A DNA stretch of 64,000 bases from Paenibacillus sp. W2I17 (GCF_030815985.1 NZ_JAUSXM010000001.1:6758001-6822000); one strand, 5' to 3'. Counted from the first letter of the stretch, positions 28,207 to 37,428 are shown. Translations and numbers: made by a program. The notes: generated from the letters alone by a model not told the origin.

Positions 28207-29161
28207 TCCGAATAAGGAACAGATTAACGACGAAGAACTAATGAATGGCAATGAACGTATGGAATGGACCGTTGCCGCTGAACATAAAAAAGAACGAATT
28301 GATAAATATATTACGGAAGCCGTAGATAACGTATCTCGCTCCCAAGTTCAATTGTGGATCGGAGACGGAATGGTTACGGTAAATGGTGCTGTAGTCAAAG
28401 CCAATGCCAAGTTATCCGAAGGGGATCTAGTTGAGTTACAGATTCCAGAACCAGCTGCTGTGGAGATCGTTGCCGAAGATATTCCGCTGGAAGTGGTATA
28501 TGAAGACAGCGACCTGATCGTGATCAACAAACAGCGTGGTCTTGTGGTGCATCCGGCACCAGGACACACGTCGGGAACCCTCGTTAATGCACTTATGCAT
28601 CACTGCAAAGACCTCTCGGGTATTAATGGGGAGTTGCGTCCTGGTATTGTGCATCGTATTGATAAGGATACATCCGGCCTGATTATGGCTGCCAAGAACG
28701 ATCGTGCGCATGCATCACTGGCTGCTCAGTTGAAGGAACATACGGTGAATAGACGGTATATTGCGCTCGTTCATGGTCATCTTAACCATGATCAAGGGAC
28801 CATTGATGCACCGATTGGACGAGATACCAATGACCGCAAAATGTATACGGTCACAGAACGTAACAGTAAACATGCCGTTACGCATTTTACCGTTACAGAG
28901 CGGATTAATGATTACACCTTGCTGGAATTGAAACTGGAGACAGGACGTACTCACCAGATTCGGGTTCACATGAAATTTATTGGTCACCCGCTTGTAGGAG
29001 ATCCAACTTATGGACGGAATAAAGGCATCAAAATGCAAGGACAGGCTCTTCATGCGGCCATTCTTGGATTTGTGCATCCAACAACGGGAGAATACCTTGA
29101 ATTTTCAGCTCCGATTCCGCAAGATATGGAAGACGTGCTTGCCTCGTTACGCAGTCGTTAA
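28199..29161 (+). CDS. rluD: RluA-family 23S rRNA pseudouridine synthase (RluD-like)
   Basis: Pseudouridine synthase with an N-terminal S4 domain (about residues 20-80, SQVQLWIGDGMVTVNG) and a catalytic domain. The catalytic aspartate is in the HRIDKDTSGLI motif; GRTHQIRVHMKFIGHPLVGD is the other family signature. About 320 residues. The ATG at 28199 with AAGGGAA ten bases upstream is preferred to 28148 or 28190. B. subtilis YlyB occupies the same place after lspA. The exact rRNA sites cannot be read from sequence. Confidence 0.93.
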   Translation: MSNPNKEQINDEELMNGNERMEWTVAAEHKKERIDKYITEAVDNVSRSQVQLWIGDGMVTVNGAVVKANAKLSEGDLVELQIPEPAAVEIVAEDIPLEVVYEDSDLIVINKQRGLVVHPAPGHTSGTLVNALMHHCKDLSGINGELRPGIVHRIDKDTSGLIMAAKNDRAHASLAAQLKEHTVNRRYIALVHGHLNHDQGTIDAPIGRDTNDRKMYTVTERNSKHAVTHFTVTERINDYTLLELKLETGRTHQIRVHMKFIGHPLVGDPTYGRNKGIKMQGQALHAAILGFVHPTTGEYLEFSAPIPQDMEDVLASLRSR

Positions 29162-29271
29162 CAGTTCCAAGAAAGTACAAATGTTCGGATACTTTGTCCA
29201 TGGCTTTGATCACGCAAATGCTTCATATTAAAGTGTAGAAATTTGCGTCAAATGAGGAGATGAACAACGTT

Positions 29272-30525
29272 ATGAGTATCGATAAATATCAAGAAACTTA
29301 CATTCAGACTAATTTTGCCGACCGTATCGGTGGCTCCAACTATGGTAAAGACACGAACATTTATAAATTCGAGAAAATCAAACGTGCCAAAGCTTCGGCC
29401 AAAAAAGATTTTCCCGATGTGGAACTGATTGACCTTGGTGTAGGTGAACCGGACGAAATGGCTGATGCAGGCATTGTAGCTGCACTTGCAGAAGAAGCTT
29501 CCAGACCTGAGAACCGTGGTTATGCTGACAATGGTATTCCTGAATTCAAAGCTGCTGCTGCTTCCTACCTGAAAAACGTATTCAACGTAGAAGGTATCGA
29601 TGCAGATACTGAGATCGTACACTCCATTGGTTCAAAACCGGCTTTGGCGATGATGCCTTCATGCTTCATCAATCCGGGTGATGTGACGATCATGACCGTT
29701 CCAGGTTACCCGGTTATGGGTACACATACGAAGTATCTGGGTGGAGAAGTGTTCAACATCCAGTTGACGAAAGAGAACAACTTCTTGCCTGATCTGACGG
29801 CTATCCCGGAAGACATCGCAAAACGTGCGAAGTTGCTCTACCTGAACTATCCGAACAACCCAACAGGCGCAAGCGCGACGGTGGAGTTCTTCACTGAAGT
29901 CGTTGAATGGGCTAAGAAATACAATGTTGTGGTTGTACATGATGCTCCATATGCAGCATTGACGTATGATGGCAAAAAACCGTTCAGCTTCCTGTCGGTA
30001 CCTGGAGCGAAGGATGTCGGCGTAGAGCTGCACTCTCTGTCCAAGTCCTACAACATGACGGGTTGGAGAATCGGATTTGTAGCGGGTAACCCGCTTGTAG
30101 TCAAAGCATTCAGTGACGTGAAGGACAACAATGACTCCGGTCAGTTCATCGCGATTCAAAAGGCTGCTGCTTATGGATTGAATCATCCTGAAATTACGGA
30201 AAAAATTGCAGAGAAATATTCCCGTCGTCACGACATGCTCGTTGCCGCACTGAACGAACTGGGCTTCCAGGCTGAGAAACCTAAAGGTTCATTCTTCCTG
30301 TATGTAGAAGCACCAAAAGGTGTGGTTGGCGGACGTCGCTTCGAATCCGGCGAAGATTTCTCCCAATTCCTGATCCGTGAGAAACTGATCTCATCCGTAC
30401 CTTGGGATGATGCGGGTAACTTTGTTCGTTTCTCCGTAACCTTTGAAGCGAAGGGTGAAGAGGAAGAGAAACGTGTTATTGCTGAGATCAAACGTCGTCT
30501 GAGCGACGTGCAATTCGAATTTTAA
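29272..30525 (+). CDS. dapL: LL-diaminopimelate aminotransferase-like PLP enzyme (DapL)
   Basis: Class I/II PLP aminotransferase, probably making LL-diaminopimelate from tetrahydrodipicolinate in one step. About 417 residues. The PLP lysine is in LHSLSKSYNMTGWRIGFVAG; other motifs are YADNGIPEFKAAAASYL, NYPNNPTGA and HDAPYAALTYDG. The length fits DapL, but related alanine or aspartate aminotransferases share these features, so substrate is inferred. The start at 29272 is favoured over 29260, which lies inside GAGGAGATG. It would supply the DAP used by MurE. A terminator follows, so it is a separate unit. Confidence 0.8.
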   Translation: MSIDKYQETYIQTNFADRIGGSNYGKDTNIYKFEKIKRAKASAKKDFPDVELIDLGVGEPDEMADAGIVAALAEEASRPENRGYADNGIPEFKAAAASYLKNVFNVEGIDADTEIVHSIGSKPALAMMPSCFINPGDVTIMTVPGYPVMGTHTKYLGGEVFNIQLTKENNFLPDLTAIPEDIAKRAKLLYLNYPNNPTGASATVEFFTEVVEWAKKYNVVVVHDAPYAALTYDGKKPFSFLSVPGAKDVGVELHSLSKSYNMTGWRIGFVAGNPLVVKAFSDVKDNNDSGQFIAIQKAAAYGLNHPEITEKIAEKYSRRHDMLVAALNELGFQAEKPKGSFFLYVEAPKGVVGGRRFESGEDFSQFLIREKLISSVPWDDAGNFVRFSVTFEAKGEEEEKRVIAEIKRRLSDVQFEF

Positions 30526-30560
30526 TCGCATTACCCAATAATTAAATCACGTACTAACGA

Positions 30561-30587
30561 AGAGACCGGAAACGGTCTCTTTTTTTA
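30561..30587 (+). terminator. Terminator after dapL
   Basis: AGAGACCG at 30561-30568, GAAA loop, CGGTCTCT at 30573-30580, then a T-tract. Confidence 0.92.
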
Positions 30588-30618
30588 TGCCTATATTAGA
30601 TTTTTTTCATTTACTCCC

Positions 30619-30647
30619 TTTACAAAATTATACAAGCAACATATGAT
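30619..30647 (+). promoter_or_regulatory. Sigma-A promoter for the polyprenyl-ribose-type cassette
   Basis: TTTACA at 30619-30624, 17 bases, TATGAT at 30642-30647, each five of six to consensus. It lies between the dapL terminator and the TTG of the UbiA-family gene. Confidence 0.7.
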
Positions 30648-30704
30648 TAGATCTTTACGTTATTTGTTATATACAGAAGTTGCTTTTGAAGGGAGTTATT
30701 ACAA

Positions 30705-31619
30705 TTGTTATCATCACGAACCAGTACGGTGTCTTCACCGGCAACAGGAACAGGCAGTACAGTGTCAGGATTATTCAGATTGTTAAGACCCAAACAGTGG
30801 ACTAAAAATCTGCTGTTATTTGCTGCGTTACTATTCTCTTTTGAGGAGATTCGGACGGAAACCATTCTTGCGACGTTGCTTGGTTTTATTCTATTTAGCC
30901 TTGTTGCAGGCTGTGTTTATATTTTGAATGACTTTGTAGACCGGGACAGGGATCGACAGCATCCGGTGAAAAAGTATCGTCCTATGGCTTCTGGGCAGGT
31001 GAATCCGAGTCATGCTTTGTTGTTTGGCATTATTCTATTAATCCTTTCCGTAGGAACGGCCTTCATGATGAACCCTCTATTCGGGGTGTTATGTATCGTC
31101 TATTTCCTGTTGAATGTATCGTATTCATTTGTGCTGAAACATCTCGTTATCCTGGATATGATGACCATTGCAGCCGGCTTTGTACTTCGTGCCATTGCAG
31201 GTGGTGTGTTGATCCATGTGCAATTCACACCGTGGTTTTTGATCTGTACAATGCTGTTGTCGTTGTTTTTGGCCATTGGCAAACGCAGAAATGAACTTAC
31301 GTTGCTTGAGGGAAATACGGGATCACATCGTAAGGTTTTGGATAAATACTCCATTACGTTACTGGATCAATTCAATACGATTGTGACGACAGCTACGATT
31401 ATCAGTTATTCCCTGTTCACTTTCACTTCAGATCGAACCATTCATCTCATGTGGACGATTCCATTGGTCATTTACGGCATGTTCCGTTATCTGTATCTGA
31501 TCCACATGAAGAACCAGGGAGGTTCGCCCGATCGTGTGCTGTTTGAGGACAAGCCCATATTAATTACGGTTATGTTGTATGTGATAAGTGTTATTACAAT
31601 CTTTGCTATCTTTGAATAA
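30705..31619 (+). CDS. UbiA-family polyprenyl-phosphate phosphoribosyltransferase-like protein
   Basis: Membrane prenyltransferase-fold protein, 304 residues, about eight or nine membrane segments. The first acidic motif NDFVDRDRDRQHP (Asn75-Asp76 region) binds a diphosphate with Mg2+, and KKYRPMASG follows. The second conserved block is SYSFVLKHLVILDMMTIAAG. The N-terminal LLRPKQWTKNLLLFAALLF is typical of the subgroup annotated as decaprenyl-phosphate phosphoribosyltransferase, which transfers 5-phosphoribose from PRPP to a polyprenyl phosphate in mycobacteria. It starts at TTG behind GAAGGGAG. First gene of a tightly packed set ending at 34230. The donor and lipid are inferred from the family. 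Confidence 0.8.
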   Translation: MLSSRTSTVSSPATGTGSTVSGLFRLLRPKQWTKNLLLFAALLFSFEEIRTETILATLLGFILFSLVAGCVYILNDFVDRDRDRQHPVKKYRPMASGQVNPSHALLFGIILLILSVGTAFMMNPLFGVLCIVYFLLNVSYSFVLKHLVILDMMTIAAGFVLRAIAGGVLIHVQFTPWFLICTMLLSLFLAIGKRRNELTLLEGNTGSHRKVLDKYSITLLDQFNTIVTTATIISYSLFTFTSDRTIHLMWTIPLVIYGMFRYLYLIHMKNQGGSPDRVLFEDKPILITVMLYVISVITIFAIFE

Positions 31620-31637
31620 AGGCTGAGGGGGATCAGG

Positions 31638-32270
31638 GTGAAAAGCACGAAAGTCGCCATTTTTGATATTGATAAAACGATCATACGCAGTGATTCCATG
31701 TTTCAATTTGTACATTACGGTGTTCGCCGTTACCCGTGGCAGGTATGGAGATTACCTCTCATTGCATTACATACCGTGTTATTCAAGGCAGGCTTCATGA
31801 CTGTTGAACAAGTCAAACGATCCTACTTTCAAGAAATTGAGCGTATGTCTGAAAAAGATCTCGAACATTTCTTTGATACCCGCTTGCGTACGTCCATTTT
31901 TGCCGAGGCCAGTGTAGAGATGCAACATCGCAAAGAAGCAGGTTATCATGTCTTGCTGGTAACTGCATCTCCGCATGCCTATATGAAATACTTTAATAAT
32001 TTTCCCTGGGTGGATCATGTAATTGGAACTGAACTTGTCCGTCATGAGAATGGTTACACATGCAGAATTGATGGCAGCAATTGCAAAGGGGAAGAGAAGG
32101 TACGCCGAATTCAGACTTATCTGAGTGAGAAGAATATGGTCATTGATTATGACCAGTCATGTTCCTACTCGGACTCCTTATCTGACCTTCCCGTCATGCA
32201 GCTAGTGAGCCAACGATACTTTATTAACAAGCGTGTTCCGAACATGGAGGCATTAACGTGGGGGAAATAA
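31638..32270 (+). CDS. HAD-superfamily IB phosphatase (PSPase-like)
   Basis: 210 residues. HAD motif I is FDIDKT with the nucleophile Asp10 and acid/base Asp12; motif II is in VLLVTASPH; motif III lysine is in NCKGEEKV; motif IV is YSDSLSDLPV. A helical cap (about residues 20-90) is typical of subfamily IB. It starts at GTG behind GAGGGGGATCAGG. Between a phosphoribosyltransferase and flippase-like genes, the likely job is to remove the 5-phosphate from a polyprenyl-phosphoribose; this is inference from context. It overlaps the next gene by 13 bases. Confidence 0.8.
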   Translation: MKSTKVAIFDIDKTIIRSDSMFQFVHYGVRRYPWQVWRLPLIALHTVLFKAGFMTVEQVKRSYFQEIERMSEKDLEHFFDTRLRTSIFAEASVEMQHRKEAGYHVLLVTASPHAYMKYFNNFPWVDHVIGTELVRHENGYTCRIDGSNCKGEEKVRRIQTYLSEKNMVIDYDQSCSYSDSLSDLPVMQLVSQRYFINKRVPNMEALTWGK

Positions 32271-32587
32271 AATCGCGTCATACTGGTAAATGGTTGATGC
32301 TCGTTTCCGCATTTCTGACAGCAACGGGTCAATTGTTCTGGAAATGGGGACTAACCGAGTGGATCTACCTGGGTGTTGGTTTTCTATGTTATGGACTTGG
32401 AGCGATTTTGATGATTAAAGCTTTTGCTCTGGAGAAACTCTCTGTTGCTTATCCTCTGATGTGTGCCAGTTACGTATTTGCCTTAATCTATGGATATTTT
32501 TTGCTTGGGGAAGAAATTACGGTGCAGAAGCTGGCAGCAGTTGTGTTGCTTGGAATCGGGGTGACATTAACCAGTGTTGATCGATAA
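32258..32587 (+). CDS. SMR/EamA-like small membrane transporter, subunit 1
   Basis: 109 residues, four predicted membrane helices, half of an EamA-type transporter. Motifs: ATGQLFWKWGL in helix 1, MIKAFALEKLSVAYPLM in the middle (the region that in SMR proteins lines the substrate path), and FLLGEEITVQKLAAVVLLGIG at the end. It begins at GTG inside the end of the phosphatase gene. Together with the next gene it resembles the ArnE/ArnF type of heterodimer, which flips an undecaprenyl-phosphate-linked sugar; substrate is inferred from the gene set. Confidence 0.78.
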   Translation: MGEIKSRHTGKWLMLVSAFLTATGQLFWKWGLTEWIYLGVGFLCYGLGAILMIKAFALEKLSVAYPLMCASYVFALIYGYFLLGEEITVQKLAAVVLLGIGVTLTSVDR

Positions 32588-32894
32588 CTGGATGGTTGCC
32601 GTATTAATTGTCATGACGTTGTGTGGTGCACTGGGCGGGGCCGGACTGAAAGCTTATGCATCCAGTCGCAATCGTCTGCATGTACTCATGGGACTTGGAT
32701 TCTACGGAACGGGTGCGTTGCTGAATATTGTATTGTTGAAGTTTCTTCCATTAACCGTAGTGTTGCCTGCGAACGCATTAACATATGTGTGGACTCTCAT
32801 CATAGCGCGGCTGGTATTTAAAGAGACAGTGGGCCCTTTACGCTGGATTGGTGTGGCATGTATTATGGGTGGCCTACTGTTACTGGTGTTCTAG
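32574..32894 (+). CDS. SMR/EamA-like small membrane transporter, subunit 2
   Basis: 106 residues, four predicted helices. LCGALGGAGLKAYAS, KFLPLTVVLPANALTYVWTLI and RLVFKETVGPLRWIGVACIMGG mirror the pattern of the preceding protein, so the two probably form an antiparallel heterodimer. Start: GTG at 32574 (GGGGTGA about ten bases upstream) overlapping the previous stop by 14 bases; TTG at 32577 and ATG at 32592 are alternatives. The overlap suggests coupled, equal expression. Confidence 0.76.
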   Translation: MLIDNWMVAVLIVMTLCGALGGAGLKAYASSRNRLHVLMGLGFYGTGALLNIVLLKFLPLTVVLPANALTYVWTLIIARLVFKETVGPLRWIGVACIMGGLLLLVF

Positions 32895-32925
32895 AACTTA
32901 ATTAATCAGGATGTGAAATGAAAGA

Positions 32926-34230
32926 ATGAACTTTTTAGATTACTTATTTTATAATCGCAGAGCCAACTGGACAGCCTTTTACCTGTTTGCAGGATTTGCT
33001 CTGTTCTATGGTTTAATGAACGGCTCGTATGTTCTGTACATTGAAAATAATGCAGAGATGCTTGGGGCGTATAGCCCATTTAATACAACGCTGTTTCCAA
33101 TCAATTTATTCAACTTTGATCCTTCAATGTATTATGGGGACAACAGTTCTTCCGTGATCCATCCGCTGATCTCCTTTCTCGCAGTCACCCTTGCGGCTGT
33201 AGCGAAACTTCTGGGAGGCAACTGGTTCTTTCTAATCTTGCAATCGCTGGTGAATGCGGGTTCGGTGGTGCTGGGGTATCTGTTCCTGAGTCAAAAAGAA
33301 GATAAACCTACCATCGTACCGCTACTGTTTGCCTTACTGTTTGGTTTCAGTTCCTACTTAATGTATACCGCATTGATTCCGGACTCGTATCCGTATGTAC
33401 AGTTCGTTATCCTGCTCTCAGTGGTTTACATGCAGTATACTCGTGAGCGTCAGGACGTACGTTATGTACCTAATGCATTGCTTGCATCGATTAACTTTGG
33501 ACTAACCTCGACAAACATCGTACCGTTTGCTGCTGCCACTTTCTTCAATATGCATGCATGGCGCAATAAGGCGAATTTGAAAAAATACATCGGGATCATG
33601 GCATTGGCGGTTCTGATCATCGTCGTATTAACTGGCATTCATTACGTTGCCTTTGGAGGTCGAAGCTGGGTTAGTAACTGGCTGTTGGGCATTCAAAATG
33701 GTGGAACCAGCTATGCAACACCATTCCAGTTCGCTGTTCATTGGAAAGCATTGAACATGTTAACTATTAATCCGATGATGACACCGAAGATGCATTTACT
33801 GGACCCGGGCATGGCAGCCTTTGTTACGGATCTATCCCGTTCCAATCCAATCTATGTGCAGATTACAGGTATCTTTATTTTACTACTGGCATTTATGGGC
33901 TTCATTAAGGGCATTCGTGAACGTGAAGTGTGGACCCTTGTGCCATATATTCTGTTTGCCTTTTTGCTTCATGTCGTCGTGGGCTTTGGTCTGGCTGTAT
34001 TTCAATATGATATGTACCTGTATGCGGGGCATTATCTGTTTGCATTCTTCCTGTTGGGTGGAGGTTTTGTCATCAGCCTTCGTCCGGGATTGGGGAAAAA
34101 AGTGGTTATAGGCTTGATCATGTTATGTGTTATCGTTACGGCCAGTAACAACATCTATCGCCATGTAGAAACATTAACAACAATCAAACAATCCTATGAT
34201 CAGTTGGAACAGGAACGCTCAGTGAATTAA
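32926..34230 (+). CDS. Polytopic membrane protein, possible GT-C glycosyltransferase
   Basis: 434 residues, about ten to eleven membrane helices, no soluble domain. The first large outside loop (VLYIENNAEM...NFDPSMYYGDNSS, about residues 28-75) is acidic and aromatic, as in GT-C enzymes that use polyprenyl-phosphate sugars, but a clear DxD-type motif could not be assigned. I do not recognise a named family. Last gene of the cassette, 31 bases after the SMR pair, and followed by a strong terminator. Its position fits the outside transferase that uses the flipped lipid-linked pentose. A lipid-linked sugar flippase or a polymerase is also possible. Confidence 0.65.
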   Translation: MNFLDYLFYNRRANWTAFYLFAGFALFYGLMNGSYVLYIENNAEMLGAYSPFNTTLFPINLFNFDPSMYYGDNSSSVIHPLISFLAVTLAAVAKLLGGNWFFLILQSLVNAGSVVLGYLFLSQKEDKPTIVPLLFALLFGFSSYLMYTALIPDSYPYVQFVILLSVVYMQYTRERQDVRYVPNALLASINFGLTSTNIVPFAAATFFNMHAWRNKANLKKYIGIMALAVLIIVVLTGIHYVAFGGRSWVSNWLLGIQNGGTSYATPFQFAVHWKALNMLTINPMMTPKMHLLDPGMAAFVTDLSRSNPIYVQITGIFILLLAFMGFIKGIREREVWTLVPYILFAFLLHVVVGFGLAVFQYDMYLYAGHYLFAFFLLGGGFVISLRPGLGKKVVIGLIMLCVIVTASNNIYRHVETLTTIKQSYDQLEQERSVN

Positions 34231-34269
34231 TCAAATAGTAAATGTATCGATTCATATAATGAAACGAGA

Positions 34270-34306
34270 AAAGGCCATTGGATGGAAAGTCCAATGGCCT
34301 TTTTTT
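34270..34306 (+). terminator. Terminator after the membrane cassette
   Basis: AAAGGCCATTGGA at 34270-34282 pairs perfectly with TCCAATGGCCTTT at 34290-34302, then a T-tract. The convergent yhgE gene ends at 34328. Confidence 0.93.
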
Positions 34307-34327
34307 ATTTAGTGTTGAGCAAATGAG

Positions 34328-37004
34328 TTAAGCAATAATTTTGGTCTTTTTGGCATTCTCGGCTGAACGTTTGGTGAGACTGCTGAGTGGACGTTTCAAA
34401 GCGAGAGCAACAATGAGACTCAGCGCGATGAACATACACAACCACAGAATATCCTTGATGGCAGTAGACCACAATATCCCGCCGACCGACTCACGCAGCA
34501 GACTGATCGCATACGTGAAGGGCATGAACGGATTCAATGCTTGGAAAAAGGGTGATGTCATGCTGATTGGGAACGTACCGCCGGAGCTGGAGAACTGGAA
34601 CACCATGAAGATAATGGCGATCCCTTTTCCGATATTCCCAAATACGGATAGCAGGGTGTACGTTATGGTGACAAATACGGCACTCACCAGCATGGCAAAC
34701 AGGACAAACCACAGTTTATCTGCGACATAGGTACCCAGGATTAAGATATCTCCCAGGGTGACGCATATCGCCTGAAGTAACCCAATGGTCAGAAAAGTAG
34801 CGAGACGTCCAAGATACAATTCATATCCCCGGAACTTGCCCTCTGGATTTTCAGCTTCGGCACGAAGCAGAGAAATCAGCAGTGTTGAGCCAAACCCACA
34901 AGGACAGCACGCCATAAAATGGTGACATAGCCGATCCATAATTCGGAATTGGGTAAAGCTGTTGTTCCTTAATTTGCACTGGACTTGCAAGGAAAGCACT
35001 TTCTTCTTCGATATCACCACGCAAAAGTTTGGCAAGTTCGGCAAACTGGTTATTACCTTCGACTTCCCTAAGTTTGTCAGCAGCCTTACTGATGGCACTT
35101 TCCAAAGCTGGCAGATCATCACGTACCAGCGTGGCAACACGATGTACTCCTTTTTCGACCTCCGGAAGCTGGTTCTGGACAAAATCGGATGCCTTGCCTA
35201 TCTGTTTCTCGGCATTAGGCAGATCATTACGAACAAAATTAGCAGCTTCGTTCAGTTTGCTTCCCAGCTTGGGCAGATCGGTTCGAATTAATGAAGACAC
35301 TGTGTTCAAAGCTTGGATAAAACCTTCACTTTTGTTTGCGAGTGTCTCTGATATCTCATGGATCTTAGATTGTACTTGAGGCAGTTCGCTCTGGATTTTC
35401 ATCAACTCGGTCTGCCCAAACATAATTCCTTCTTTGGCAGATGCAAGAATGTCCGCAATATCCGGAATACGATCCTTTGCTCCTTGTAGAGTTTCTGCTG
35501 AGGTGGAGAGGATAGACCTGAGCTTGTCCGCACCAGCTGCAAGTGCAGGCGATATTTCAATTTCATAGGTGTTTAAGATATTGCCAATCCCGCTGCTGAT
35601 GTCCTTCGAGAGAGTATTTAACTGAGCGATGACGTCTGTCGGTGGAGTTGTATTACGACGCATGGCATCACTGATGATGCCAGCCAAGCGGATTTGCAAC
35701 TGAAGTTTATCAGAAATGGAGTTCAGTTGTGTAATTTTATCGGCAAGCGGTTGGCTTGGAAGCAATTTATTGATGTTGCCCAATAGTTCTGCCATACTGT
35801 CCACGAGTTTTACCGCAATCCCTAAACGCGAAGCAATCCGGTCGAGATCTTCTACTGTAGGAAGGTTATTAAGATCCGAATTTTGCAATTGTGTAAATAC
35901 TTCTCCTGCAGCGTTAGTAATCTGCTGCACCAGCAGCAGATTTTGGCGGATCGCCGGGCCAATTGTCTGAAACGCTTCTTCACTGGAATCCACGAACTGA
36001 TTTAATCCCTCTGCAAGCTCAATCCCGTTGCCAGCGATTTGTGATACTTTGTCCAAATCTTGCTCTGCTGCCGTTACGATAGACAGAGCTTTGTTGGTTT
36101 TATCCAACGCCGTTTGGATGATATCTGCTACCTGGCCAAAGTTTTCATCCACTTCTCGAATGCGTTCTACCGCTTTTTGTATATCCGGTATCCGCCCTTG
36201 AATAGCCAGCACTTCGGAAGCCGCATCATTAATTTGTGGCCAATACTCCTGCACCTTGAGCACATACTGTGCTGCTTCATTGATTTCAGGCAGTTTTTTC
36301 TCGATTTCAACGATCTTTTGAGCATCTTTTACAATCTCGGGCATGGCTTTTTCTACTTCCAGAACCTTTTGACCTGCGGCTTGAATAGCCGGAAGATTTT
36401 TCTCCAGTGTAAAAATGCCATTCTCCATCTTGCGCAAAGTTGGAAGCTGGGTGTTAATTTCAACCCCGGCTTCCTTCAACTTGGTTAGGACGGCCTCACT
36501 AACGGCTTCAGTGAAATTTTCATTGATTTGTGTTGTTATGGCAGATACACCAGAGCCTGTGATTTTAGGAGCAATGGCATTCACCTTTTCATTAACGGTA
36601 TAGATTACCTCTGGGCGTTCCAGCTTTCCGTCAACGATACCTGTAATTTTGGACGAAAAGTCTCCGGGAATGAGCAGGCTGGCATAATATTCTCCTGTTT
36701 GTACCCCCCGACTAGCCTCAGCTCGATCTACAAAAGTCCAGCCCAGCTTTTCGTTGTTTTTGAGGCTGGATACCAGTTCGTCTCCGATATTAATATTGGT
36801 TCCTTCAACAGTCGCACCCGCGTCCTCGCTTGTCACTGCAATTTTGATCCCCTGGGTATTACTGTACGGGTCCCATACGGACTTCACGTTGACCCAGTCA
36901 TACACTCCGGGAAGTAGAATAATAGCCACAATTAGAAATATACCTGTGGGAACCTTCAGAATATGTAACCAGTCTGTTTTGTAAACGTGCCAAATGTGAC
37001 GCAT
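34328..37004 (-). pseudogene. yhgE: YhgE/Pip family membrane protein, split by a frameshift
   Basis: Large membrane protein related to B. subtilis YhgE and the phage infection protein Pip, with an ABC-2 type membrane domain at the end. The start at 37004 has AGGAGG upstream. The first frame (34851-37004) has an N-terminal helix, an outside domain and long coiled coils. It stays in frame to LSLWV and then reads nonsense. The second frame (from about 34895 down to 34328) continues with GSTLLISLLRAEAENPEGKF and five membrane helices. Removing one base from the AAA at 34892-34894 joins them into about 891 residues. Either a real lesion, phase variation in a short run, or a sequencing error. Tandem repeats of about 17-18 residues with a leading Pro-x-Ile/Leu pattern lie in both coiled-coil regions. 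Confidence 0.82.
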
Positions 37005-37399
37005 GACTTCCTCCTAAATGTACATAAATGTAGGGCGTATCTTATTTCTATGTCGCATATTTGTGAATCTTATGTATATCGGCATTATTGCAGCATCTAT
37101 GAATGGGTTCATGTTTATAAACTGTACCCATTTCACTTGGTACTAATTCAGAGCCTTCATATATTGCGTAAAACGAAACTCACCGTTTGTTCTCAAAAGA
37201 AGTGTTTTGTCTCTACTTAAGTATAGTCAGAGGTTTATTTTGGTTATATCAAATTTCTCATTTGCCTATGGATAAATATGCAGAAATGTTGTATAATTAT
37301 GAATAACCAATGAGATGTATTGTGCATGGATGTTTTTCAGCCTAACTGCTGATTCTAAGAAGAACGTAGCAGAGGGTTTTCACCTGCGATGGTGAGGTG
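37005..37399. other. yhgE-pyrR intergenic region, upstream part
   Basis: About 395 AT-rich bases without a convincing gene. Besides the yhgE ribosome binding site next to 37004 and the dyad at 37102-37132, nothing clear was seen. TATAAT at about 37293 has no matching -35. Confidence 0.5.
37102..37132 (-). promoter_or_regulatory. Dyad operator, TetR-like, upstream of yhgE
   Basis: AATGGGT at 37102-37108 and ACCCATT at 37126-37132 flank the perfect palindrome GTTTATAAAC; the two halves differ by one base of offset. On the minus strand TATAAA in the centre could serve as a -10 element. In B. subtilis a TetR-type regulator (YhgD) is encoded next to yhgE; no such gene is in this window. Operator role is inferred. 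Confidence 0.5.
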
Positions 37400-37428
37400 T
37401 TGACAGGGGGTTGTCTTTCTGTCATAAT
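37400..37428 (+). promoter_or_regulatory. Sigma-A promoter of the pyr operon
   Basis: TTGACA at 37400-37405, 17 bases, CATAAT at 37423-37428: perfect -35, five of six -10, ideal spacing. Transcription would start near 37435, in front of the PyrR-type leader. Confidence 0.85.
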
